Positions 14,601-26,779 of a stretch of DNA of 64,000 nt are shown here, in pieces (positions within the stretch are counted from its first letter, which is position 1; each line of letters begins with the position of its first letter). The notes beneath the pieces are model-generated. The model was not told the DNA's origin. It was given only the letters and a program-made list of their open reading frames with translations, and did not search any database. This DNA is from Siphonodentalium dalli (taxonomy: Eukaryota; Mollusca; Scaphopoda; Gadilida; Siphonodentaliidae). The translations under genes and the position numbers were made by a program. The stretch spans positions 2,172,001 through 2,236,000 of the forward strand of contig CP136064.1 in NCBI GenBank assembly GCA_032622095.1, read 5' to 3'.

Positions 14601-15739
14601 AACACATTCACCAACTTTAAGGGGTATCTGATTTAGACTGGTTCCATGGTGGAGTACGGTTGGATATTTTCAATTTGGCGCATGTTTCTCCATACCGCGC
14701 CATGTCAAATCTGGCCATATCCGAATCGGGTTGTCATTTACAATGTCTACAGAAAACAAATATCTTCATGTTGGAATGCAAATGTATGTTTAAAGGAACA
14801 GATGTATCTCAACTTAAAGGTACATAACTAACACAGTCACCAACTTTAAGGGGTATCTGCTATAGACTGGTTACATGGTGGAGTACGGTTGGATATTTTC
14901 AATTTGGCGCATGTTTTTCCATACCGCGCCATGTCAAATCTGGCCATATCCGAATCGGGTTGTCATTTACAATGACTGCAGAAAATATATATCTTCATGG
15001 TGGAATGCAAATGTATGTTTAAAGGAACAGATGTATCTCAACTTAAAGGGACATAAGTAACACAGTCACCAACTTTAAGGGGTGTCTGATATAGACTGGT
15101 TCCATGGTGGAGTACGGTTGGATATTTTCAATTTGGCGCATGTTTCTCCATACCGCGCCATGTCAATTCTGGCCATATCCGAATCGGGTTGTCATTTACA
15201 ATGACTACAGAAAATAAATATCTTCATGTTGGAATGCAAATGTATGTTTAAAGGAACAGATGTATCTCAACTTAAAGGGACATAAGTAACACAGTCACCA
15301 ACTTTAAGGGGTATCTGCTATAGACTGGTTCCATGGTGGAGTACGGTTGGATATTTTCAATTTGGCGCATGTTTCTCCATACCGCGCCATGTCAAATCTG
15401 GCCATATCCGAATCGGGTTGTCATTTACAATGACTGCAGAAAATAAATATCTTCATGTTGGAATGCAAATGTATGTTTAAAGGAACAGATGTATCTCAAC
15501 TTAAAGGGACATAAGTAACACAGTCACCAACTTTAAGGGGTGTCTGATATAGACTGGTTCCATGGTGGAGTACGGTTGGATATTTTCAATTTGGCGCATG
15601 TTTCTCCATACCGCGCCATGTCAATTCTGGCCATATCCGAATCGGGTTGTCATTTACAATGACTACAGAAAATAAATATCTTCATGTTGGAATGCAAATG
15701 TATGTTTAAAGGAACAGATGTATCTCAACTTAAAGGGAC
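8700..15739. repeat. Higher-order block, copy 2 of the 38-monomer repeat
   Basis: Partner of the block at 1-7040. Differences between the copies are scattered single bases: for example CTTCTTGTTGG near 8816 against CTTCATGTTGG in copy 1, TTTCACCAT near 12856 against TTTCCCCAT, and AAAGGTACATAAC near 14816 against AAAGGGACATAAC. So few differences point to a recent duplication or continuing homogenisation. Confidence 0.9.
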
Positions 15740-17393
15740 ATAAGTAACACAGTCACCAACTTTAAGGGGTGTCTGCTATAGACTGGTTCCATGGTGGAGT
15801 ACGGTTGGATATTTTCAATTTGGCGCATGTTTCTCCATACCGCGCCATGTCAAATCTGGCCATATCCGAATCGGGTTGTCATTTACAATGACTACAGAAA
15901 ATAAATATCTTCATGTTGGAATGCAAATGTATGTTTAAAGGAACAGATGTATCTCAACTTAAAGGGACATAAATAACACAATCACCAACTTTAAGGGGTA
16001 TCTGCTATAGACTGGTTCCATGGTGGAGTACTGTTGGATATTTTCAATTTGGCGCATGTTTTTCCATACCGCGCCATGTCAAATCTGGCCATATCCGAAT
16101 CGAGTTGTCATTTACAATGACTACAGAAAATAGATATCTTCTTGTTGGAATGCAAAAGTATGTTTAAAGGAACAGATGTAACTCAACTTAAAGGGACATA
16201 AGTAACACAGTCACCAACTTTAAGGGGTATCTGATTTAGACTGGTTCCATGGTGGAGTACGGTTGGATATTTTCAATTTGGCGCATGTTTCTCCATACCG
16301 CGCCATGTCAAATCTGGCCATATCCGAATCGGGTTGTCATTTACAATGTCTACAGAAAACAAATATCTTCATGTTGGAATGCAAATGTATGTTTAAAGGA
16401 ACAGATGTATCTCAACTTAAAGGAACATAAGTAACACAGTCACCAACTTTAAGGGGTATCTGCTATAGACTTGTTCCATGGTGGAGTACGGTTGGATATT
16501 TTCAATTTGGCGCATGTTTCTCCATACCGCGCCATGTCAAATCTGGCCATATCCGAATCGGGTTGTCATTTACAATGACTGCAGAAAATATATATCTTCA
16601 TGTTGGAATGCAAATGTATGTTTAAAGGAACAGATGTATCTCAACTTAAAGGGACATAACTAACACAGTCACCAACTTTAAGGGGTATCTGCTATAGACT
16701 GGTTACATGGTGGAGTACAGTTGGATATTTTCAATTTTGCGCATGTTTCTCCATACCGCGCCATGTCAAATCTGGCCATATCCGAATCGGGTTGTCATTT
16801 ACAATGACTGCAGAAAATAAATATCTTCATGTTGGAATGCAAAGGTATGTTTAAAGGAACAGATGTATCTCAACTTAAAGGGACATAAGTAACACAGTCA
16901 CCAACTTTAAGGGGTATCTGCTATAGACTGGTTACATGGTGGAGTACGGTTGGATATTTTCAATTTTGCGCATGTTTCTCCATACCGCGCCATGTCAAAT
17001 CTGGCCATAACCGAATCGGGTTGTCATTTACAATGACTACAGAAAATAAATATCTTCATGTTGGAATGCAAATGTATGTTTAAAGGAACAGATGTATCTC
17101 AACTTAAAGGGACATAAATAACACAATCACCAACTTTAAGGGGTATCTGCTAAAGACTGGTTCCATGGTGGAGTACTGTTGGATATTTTCAATTTGGCGC
17201 ATGTTTTTCCATACCGCGCCATGTCAAATCTGGCCATATCCGAATCGAGTTGTCATTTACAATGACTACAGAAAATAGATATCTTCTTGTTGGAATGCAA
17301 AAGTATGTTTAAAGGAACAGATGTAACTCAACTTAAAGGGACATAAGTAACACAGTCACCAACTTTAAGGGGTATCTGATTTAGACTGGTTCC
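13731..17393. repeat. Higher-order block, copy 1 of a 29-monomer (6,637 bp) repeat
   Basis: Monomers at 13960, 14189, 14646, 14875, 16249 and 16478 recur at 20597, 20826, 21283, 21512, 22886 and 23115, a shift of 29 x 229 minus 4. Shared rare states include GAATCGAGT near 16101 and 22738, AAAGGAACATAAG near 16421 and 23058, GACTTGTTCC near 16468 and 23105, and CATAACCGAATC near 17006 and 23643. The left part of this block also belongs to the 38-monomer repeat, so exchange events overlap. Confidence 0.88.
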
Positions 17394-18493
17394 ATGGTGG
17401 AGTACGGTTGGATATTTTCTATTTGGCGCATGTTTCTCCATACCGCGCCATGTCAAATCTGGCCATATCCGAATCGGGTTGTCATTTACAATGACTGCAG
17501 AAAATATATATCTTCATGGTGGAATGCAAATGTATGTTTAAAGGAACAGATGTATCTCAACTTAAAGGGACATAAGTAACACAGTCACCAACTTTAAGGG
17601 GTGTCTGATATAGACTGGTTCCATGGTGGAGTACGGTTGGATATTTTCTATTTGGCGCATGTTTCTCCATACCGCGCCATGTCAAATCTGGCCATATCCG
17701 AATCGGGTTGTCATTTACAATGACTACAGAAAATAGATATCTTCTTGTTGGAATGCAATAGTATGTTTAAAGGAACAGATGTAACTCAACTTAAAGGGAT
17801 TAAGTAACACATTCACCAACTTTAAGGGGTATCTGATTTAGACTGGTTCCATGGTGGAGTACGGTTGGATATTTTCAATTTGGCGCATGTTTCTCCATAC
17901 CGCGCCATGTCAAATCTGGCCATATCCGAATCGGGTTGTCATTTACAATGACTGCAGAAAATATATATCTTCATGGTGGAATGCAAATGTATGTTTAAAG
18001 GAACAGATGTATCTCAACTTAAAGGGACATAAGTAACACAGTCACCAACTTTAAGGGGTGTCTGATATAGACTGGTTCCATGGTGGAGTACGGTTGGATA
18101 TTTTCTATTTGGCGCATGTTTCTCCATACCGCGCCATGTCAAATCTGGCCATATCCGAATCGGGTTGTCATTTACAATGACTACAGAAAATAGATATCTT
18201 CTTGTTGGAATGCAATAGTATGTTTAAAGGAACAGATGTAACTCAACTTAAAGGGATTAAGTAACATATTCACCAACTTTAAGGGGTATCTGATTTAGAC
18301 TAGTTCCATGGTGGAGTACGGTTGGATATTTTCAATTTGGCGCATGTTTTTCCATACCGCGCCATGTCAAATCTGGCCATATCCGAATCGGGTTGTCATT
18401 TACAATGACTGCAGAAAATATATATCTTCATGGTGGAATGCAAATGTATGTTTAAAGGAACAGATGTATCTCAACTTAAAGGGACACAAGTAA
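17394..18493. repeat. Local dimer amplification (457-bp period)
   Basis: A dimer of one monomer with ACTGCAG...AAAATATATAT...CATGGTGG followed by a 228-bp monomer with TTCTATTTGG and GGGATTAAG is present at 17394-17850 and again at 17851-18307. A third copy of its first monomer follows at 18308. The period is 457 bp (229 + 228). Private changes such as AACATATTCACC near 18264 and GACTAGTTCC near 18298 occur in the second copy only. Confidence 0.85.
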
Positions 18494-20367
18494 CACAGTC
18501 ACCAACTTTAAGGGGTGTCTGATATAGACTGGTTCCATGGTGGAGTACGGTTGGATATTTTCAATTTGGCGGATGTTTCTCCATACCGCGCCATGTCAAT
18601 TCTGGCCATATCCGAATCGGGTTGTCATTTACAATGACTACAGAAAATAAATATCTTCATGTTGGAATGCAAATGTATGTTTAAAGGAACAGATGTATCT
18701 CAACTTAAAGGGACATAAGTAACACAGTCACCAACTTTAAGGGGTATCTGCTATAGACTGGTTCCATGGTGGAGTACGGTTGGATATTTTCAATTTGGCG
18801 CATGTTTCTCCATACCGCGCCATGTCAAATCTGGCCATATCCGAATCGGGTTGTCATTTACAATGACTGCAGAAAATAAATATCTTCATGTTGGAATGCA
18901 AATGTATGTTTAAAGGAACAGATGTATCTCAACTTAAAGGGACATAAATAACACAATCACCAACTTTAAGGGGTATCTGCTATAGACTGGTTCCATGGTG
19001 GAGTACTGTTGGATATTTTCAATTTGGCGCATGTTTTTCCATACCGCGCCATGTCAAATCTGGCCATATCCGAATCGGGTTGTCATTTACAATGACTACA
19101 GAAAATAGATATCTTCTTGTTGGAATGCAAATGTATGTTTAAAGGAACAGATGTATCTCAACTTAAAGGGACATAAGTAACACAGTCACCAACTTTAAGG
19201 GGTATCTGATTTAGACTGGTTCCATGGTGGAGTACGGTTGGATATTTTCAATTTGGCGCATGTTTCTCCATACCGCGCCATGTCAAATCTGGCCATATCC
19301 GAATCGGGTTGTCATTTACAATGTCTACAGAAAACAAATATCTTCATGTTGGAATGCAAATGTATGTTTAAAGGAACAGATGTATCTCAACTTAAAGGGA
19401 CATAAGTAACACAGTCACCAACTTTAAGGGGTATCTGCTATAGACTGGTTCCATGGTGGAGTACGGTTGAATATTTTCAATTTGGCGCATGTTTCTCCAT
19501 ACCGCGCCTTGTCAAATCTGGCCATATCCGAATCGGGTTGTCATTTACAATGACTACAGAAAATAAATATCTTCATGTTGGAATGCAAATGTATGTTTAA
19601 AGGAACAGATGTATCTCAACTTAAAGGGACATAAATAACACAATCACCAACTTTAAGGGGTATCTGCTATAGACTGGTTCCATGGTGGAGTACTGTTGGA
19701 TATTTTCAATTTGTCGCTTGTTTTTCCATACCGCGCCATGTCAAATCTGGCCATATCCGAATCGGGTTGTCATTTACAATGACTGCAGAAAATAAATATC
19801 TTCATGGTGGAATGCAAATGTATGTTTAAAGGAACAGATGTATCTCAACTTAAAGGGACATAAGTAACACAGTCACCAACTTTAAGGGGTGTCTGATATA
19901 GACTGGTTCCATGGTGGAGTACGGTTGGATATTTTCTATTTGGCGCATGTTTCTCCATACCGCGCCATGTCAAATCTGGCCATATCCGAATCGGGTTGTC
20001 ATTTACAATGACTACAGAAAATAAATATCTTCATGTTGGAATGCAAATGTATGTTTAAAGGAACAGATGTATCTCAACTTAAAGGGACATAAGTAACACA
20101 GTCACCAACTTTAAGGGGTGTCTGCTATAGACTGGTTCCATGGTGGAGTACGGTTGGATATTTTCAATTTGGCGCATGTTTCCCCATACCGCGCCATGTC
20201 AAATCTGGCCATATCCGAATCGGGTTGTCATTTACAATGACTACAGAAAATAAATATCTTCATGTTGGAATGCAAATGTATGTTTAAAGGAACAGATGTA
20301 TCTCAACTTAAAGGGACATAAATAACACAATCACCAACTTTAAGGGGTATCTGCTATAGACTGGTTC

Positions 20368-23300
20368 CATGGTGGAGTACTGTTGGATATTTTCAATTTG
20401 GCGCTTGTTTTTCCATACCGCGCCATGTCAAATCTGGCCATATCCGAATCGGGTTGTCATTTACAATGACTACAGAAAATAGATATCTTCTTGTTGGAAT
20501 GCAATAGTATGTTTAAAGGAACAGATGTAACTCAACTTAAAGGGATTAAGTAACACATTCACCAACTTTAAGGGGTATCTGATTTAGACTGGTTCCATGG
20601 TGGAGTACGGTTGGATATTTTCAATTTGGCGCATGTTTCTCCATACCGCGCCATGTCAAATCTGGCCATATCCGAATCGGGTTGTCATTTACAATGTCTA
20701 CAGAAAACAAATATCTTCATGTTGGAATGCAAATGTATGTTTAAAGGAACAGATGTATCTCAACTTAAAGGGACATAAGTAACACAGTCACCAACTTTAA
20801 GGGGTGTCTGATATAGACTGGTTCCATGGTGGAGTACGGTTGGATATTTTCAATTTGGCGCATGTTTTTCCATACCGCGCCATGTCAAATCTGGCCATAT
20901 CCGAATCGGGTTGTCATTTACAATGACTGCAGAAAATATATATCTTCATGGTGGAATGCAAATGTATGTTTAAAGGAACAGATGTATCTCAACTTAAAGG
21001 GACATAAGTAACACAGTCACCAACTTTAAGGGGTGTCTGATATAGACTGGTTCCATGGTGGAGTACGGTTGGATATTTTCTATTTGGCGCATGTTTCTCC
21101 ATACCGCGCCATGTCAAATCTGGCCATATCCGAATCGGGTTGTCATTTACAATGACTACAGAAAATAGATATCTTCTTGTTGGAATGCAATAGTATGTTT
21201 AAAGGAACAGATGTAACTCAACTTAAAGGGATTAAGTAACACATTCACCAACTTTAAGGGGTATCTGATTTAGACTGGTTCCATGGTGGAGTACGGTTGG
21301 ATATTTTCAATTTGGCGCATGTTTCTCCATACCGCGCCATGTCAAATCTGGCCATATCCGAATCGGGTTGTCATTTACAATGTCTACAGAAAACAAATAT
21401 CTTCATGTTGGAATGCAAATGTATGTTTAAAGGAACAGATGTATCTCAACTTAAAGGGACATAACTAACACAGTCACCAACTTTAAGGGGTATCTGCTAT
21501 AGACTGGTTACATGGTGGAGTACGGTTGGATATTTTCAATTTGGCGCATGTTTTTCCATACCGCGCCATGTCAAATCTGGCCATATCCGAATCGGGTTGT
21601 CATTTACAATGACTGCAGAAAATATATATCTTCATGGTGGAATGCAAATGTATGTTTAAAGGAACAGATGTATCTCAACTTAAAGGGACATAAGTAACAC
21701 AGTCACCAACTTTAAGGGGTGTCTGATATAGACTGGTTCCATGGTGGAGTACGGTTGGATATTTTCAATTTGGCGCATGTTTCTCCATACCGCGCCATGT
21801 CAATTCTGGCCATATCCGAATCGGGTTGTCATTTACAATGACTACAGAAAATAAATATCTTCATGTTGGAATGCAAATGTATGTTTAAAGGAACAGATGT
21901 ATCTCAACTTAAAGGGACATAAGTAACACAGTCACCAACTTTAAGGGGTATCTGCTATAGACTGGTTCCATGGTGGAGTACGGTTGGATATTTTCAATTT
22001 GGCGCATGTTTCTCCATACCGCGCCATGTCAAATCTGGCCATATCCGAATCGGGTTGTCATTTACAATGACTGCAGAAAATAAATATCTTCATGTTGGAA
22101 TGCAAATGTATGTTTAAAGGAACAGATGTATCTCAACTTAAAGGGACATAAGTAACACAGTCACCAACTTTAAGGGGTGTCTGATATAGACTGGTTCCAT
22201 GGTGGAGTACGGTTGGATATTTTCAATTTGGCGCATGTTTCTCCATACCGCGCCATGTCAATTCTGGCCATATCCGAATCGGGTTGTCATTTACAATGAC
22301 TACAGAAAATAAATATCTTCATGTTGGAATGCAAATGTATGTTTAAAGGAACAGATGTATCTCAACTTAAAGGGACATAAGTAACACAGTCACCAACTTT
22401 AAGGGGTGTCTGCTATAGACTGGTTCCATGGTGGAGTACGGTTGGATATTTTCAATTTGGCGCATGTTTCTCCATACCGCGCCATGTCAAATCTGGCCAT
22501 ATCCGAATCGGGTTGTCATTTACAATGACTACAGAAAATAAATATCTTCATGTTGGAATGCAAATGTATGTTTAAAGGAACAGATGTATCTCAACTTAAA
22601 GGGACATAAATAACACAATCACCAACTTTAAGGGGTATCTGCTATAGACTGGTTCCATGGTGGAGTACTGTTGGATATTTTCAATTTGGCGCATGTTTTT
22701 CCATACCGCGCCATGTCAAATCTGGCCATATCCGAATCGAGTTGTCATTTACAATGACTACAGAAAATAGATATCTTCTTGTTGGAATGCAAAAGTATGT
22801 TTAAAGGAACAGATGTAACTCAACTTAAAGGGACATAAGTAACACAGTCACCAACTTTAAGGGGTATCTGATTTAGACTGGTTCCATGGTGGAGTACGGT
22901 TGGATATTTTCAATTTGGCGCATGTTTCTCCATGCCGCGCCATGTCAAATCTGGCCATATCCGAATCGGGTTGTCATTTACAATGTCTACAGAAAACAAA
23001 TATCTTCATGTTGGAATGCAAATGTATGTTTAAAGGAACAGATGTATCTCAACTTAAAGGAACATAAGTAACACAGTCACCAACTTTAAGGGGTATCTGC
23101 TATAGACTTGTTCCATGGTGGAGTACGGTTGGATATTTTCAATTTGGCGCATGTTTCTCCATACCGCGCCATGTCAAATCTGGCCATATCCGAATCGGGT
23201 TGTCATTTACAATGACTGCAGAAAATATATATCTTCATGTTGGAATGCAAATGTATGTTTAAAGGAACAGATGTATCTCAACTTAAAGGGACATAACTAA

Positions 23301-24030
23301 CACAGTCACCAACTTTAAGGGGTATCTGCTATAGACTGGTTACATGGTGGAGTACAGTTGGATATTTTCAATTTTGCGCATGTTTCTCCATACCGCGCCA
23401 TGTCAAATCTGGCCATATCCGAATCGGGTTGTCATTTACAATGACTGCAGAAAATAAATATCTTCATGTTGGAATGCAAAGGTATGTTTAAAGGAACAGA
23501 TGTATCTCAACTTAAAGGGACATAAGTAACACAGTCACCAACTTTAAGGGGTATCTGCTATAGACTGGTTACATGGTGGAGTACGGTTGGATATTTTCAA
23601 TTTTGCGCATGTTTCTCCATACCGCGCCATGTCAAATCTGGCCATAACCGAATCGGGTTGTCATTTACAATGACTACAGAAAATAAATATCTTCATGTTG
23701 GAATGCAAATGTATGTTTAAAGGAACAGATGTATCTCAACTTAAAGGGACATAAATAACACAATCACCAACTTTAAGGGGTATCTGCTAAAGACTGGTTC
23801 CATTGTGGAGTACTGTTGGATATTTTCAATTTGGCGCATGTTTTTCCATACCGCGCCATGTCAAATCTGGCCATATCCGAATCGAGTTGTCATTTACAAT
23901 GACTACAGAAAATAGATATCTTCTTGTTGGAATGCAAAAGTATGTTTAAAGGAACAGATGTAACTCAACTTAAAGGGACATAAGTAACACAGTCACCAAC
24001 TTTAAGGGGTATCTGATTTAGACTGGTTCC
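20368..24030. repeat. Higher-order block, copy 2 of the 29-monomer repeat
   Basis: Partner of 13731-17393. Private differences include CCATGCCGCGCC near 22932 and CCATTGTGG near 23801. The next monomer, at 24031, is 230 bp long because of CAAAACATGGCC near 24092, one base longer than the usual CAAATCTGGCC. Confidence 0.85.
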
Positions 24031-25863
24031 ATGGTGGAGTACGGTTGGATATTTTCAATTTGGCGCATGTTTCTCCATACCGCGCCATGTCAAAACATGG
24101 CCATATCCGAATCGGGTTGTCATTTACAATGTCTACAGAAAACAAATATCTTCATGTTGGAATGCAAATGTATGTTTAAAGGAACAGATGTATCTCAACT
24201 TAAAGGAACATAAGTAACACAGTCACCAACTTTAAGGGGTATCTGCTATAGACTGGTTCCATGGTGGAGTACGGTTGGATATTTTCAATTTGGCGCATGT
24301 TTCTCCATACCGCGCCATGTCAAATCTGGCCATATCCGAATCGGGTTGTCATTTACAATGACTGCAGAAAATATATATCTTCATGTTGGAATGCAAATGT
24401 ATGTTTAAAGGAACAGATGTATCTCAACTTAAAGGGACATAACTAACACAGTCACCAACTTTAAAGGGTATCTGCTATAGACTGGTTACATGGTGGAGTA
24501 CGGTTGGATATTTTCAATTTTGCGCATGTTTCTCCATACCGCGCCATGTCAAATCTGGCCATATCCGAATCGGGTTGTCATTTACAATGACTGCAGAAAA
24601 TAAATATCTTCATGTTGGAATGCAAAGGTATGTTTAAAGGAACAGATGTATCTCAACTTAAAGGGACATAAGTAACACATTCACCAACTTTAAGGGGTAT
24701 CTGCTATAGACTGGTTACATGGTGGAGTACGGTTGGATATTTTCAATTTTGCGCATGTTTCTCCATACCGCGCCATGTCAAATCTGGCCATAACCGAATC
24801 GGGTTGTCATTTACAATGACTGCAGAAAATAAATATCTTCATGTTGGAATGCAAAGGTATGTTTAAAGGAACAGACGTATCTCAACTTAAAGGGACATAA
24901 GTAACACAGTCACCAACTTAAAGAGGTGTCTGATTTAGACTGGTTCCATGGTGGAGTACAGTTGGATATTTTCTATTTGGCGCATGTTTCTCCATACCGC
25001 GCCATGTCAATTCTGGCCATATCCGAATCGGGTTGTCATTTACAATGACTACAGAAAATAAATATCTTCATGTTGGAATGCAAATGTATGTTTAAAGGAA
25101 CAGATGTATCTCAACTTAAAGGGACATAAGTAACACAGTCACCAACTTTAAGGGGTGTCTGATATAGACTGGTTCCATGGTGGAGTACGGTTGGATATTT
25201 TCAATTTGGCGCATGTTTCTCCATACCGCGCCATGTCAATTCTGGCCATATCCGAATCGGGTTGTCATTTACAATGACTACAGAAAATAAATATCTTCAT
25301 GTTGGAATGCAAATGTATGTTTAAAGGAACAGATGTATCTCAACTTAAAGGGACATAAGTAACGCAGTCACCAACTTTAAGGGGTGTCTGCTATAGACTG
25401 GTTCCATGGTGGAGTACGGTTGGATATTTTCAATTTGGCGCATGTTTCTCCATACCGCGCCATGTCAAATCTGGCCATATCCGAATCAGGTTGTCATTTA
25501 CAATGACTACAGAAAATAAATATCTTCATGTTGGAATGCAAATGTATGTTTAAAGGAACAGATGTATCTCAACTTAAAGGGACATAAATAGCACAATCAC
25601 CAACTTTAAGGGGTATCTGCTATAGATTGGTTCCATGGTGGAGTACTGTTGGATATTTTCAATTTGGCGCATGTTTTTCCATACCGCGCCATGTCAAATC
25701 TGGCCATATCCGAATCGAGTTGTCATTTACAATGACTACAGAAAATAGATATCTTCTTGTTGGAATGCAAAAGTATGTTTAAAGGAACAGATGTAACTCA
25801 ACTTAAAGGGACATAAGTAACACAGTCACCAACTTTAAGGGGTATCTGATTTAGACTGGTTCC

Positions 25864-26779
25864 ATGGTGGAGTACGGTTGGATATTTTCAATTTGGCGCA
25901 TGTTTCTCCATACCGCGCCATGTCAAATCTGGCCATATCCGAATCGGGTTGTCATTTACAATGTCTACAGAAAATATATATCTTCATGTTGGAATGCAAA
26001 TGTATGTTTAAAGGAACAGATGTATCTCAACTTAAAGGAACATAAGTAACACAGTCACCAACTTTAAGGGGTATCTGCTATAGACTTGTTCCATGGTGGA
26101 GTACGGTTGGATATTTTCAATTTGGCGCATGTTTCTCCATACCGCGCCATGTCAAATCTGGCCATATCCGAATCGGGTTGTCATTTACAATGACTGCAGA
26201 AAATATATATCTTCATGGTGGAATGCAAATGTATGTTTAAAGGAACAGATGTATCTCAACTTAAAGGGACATAGGTAACACAGTCACCAACTTTAAGGGG
26301 TATCTGCTATAGACTGGTTCCATGGTGGAGTACGGTTGGATATTTTCAATTTGGCGCATGTTTCTCCATACCGCGCCATGTCAAATCTGGCCATATCCGA
26401 ATCGGGTTGTCATTTACAATGTCTACAGAAAATATATATCTTCATGTTGGAATGCAAATGTATGTTTAAAGGAACAGATGTATCTCAACTTAAAGGAACA
26501 TAAGTAACACAGTCACCAACTTTAAGGGGTATCTGCTATAGACTTGTTCCATGGTGGAGTACGGTTGGATATTTTCAATTTGGCGCATGTTTCTCCATAC
26601 CGCGCCATGTCAAATCTGGCCATATCCGAATCGGGTTGTCATTTACAATGACTGCAGAAAATATATATCTTCATGGTGGAATGCAAATGTATGTTTAAAG
26701 GAACAGATGTATCTCAACTTAAAGGGACATAGGTAACACAGTCACCAACTTTAAGGGGTATCTGCTATAGACTGGTTCC
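25864..26779. repeat. Local dimer duplication (458-bp period)
   Basis: Monomers at 25864 (ATGTCTACAG, AAAATATAT, AAAGGAACATAAG) and 26093 (preceded by GACTTGTTCC, ending GGGACATAGG) are repeated as 26322 and 26551. In the related block at 32276-32919 the same pair occurs once, so the extra dimer is specific to this copy. The junction changes the flanking text from CTGATTTAG before 25864 to CTGCTATAG before 26322. Confidence 0.9.
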
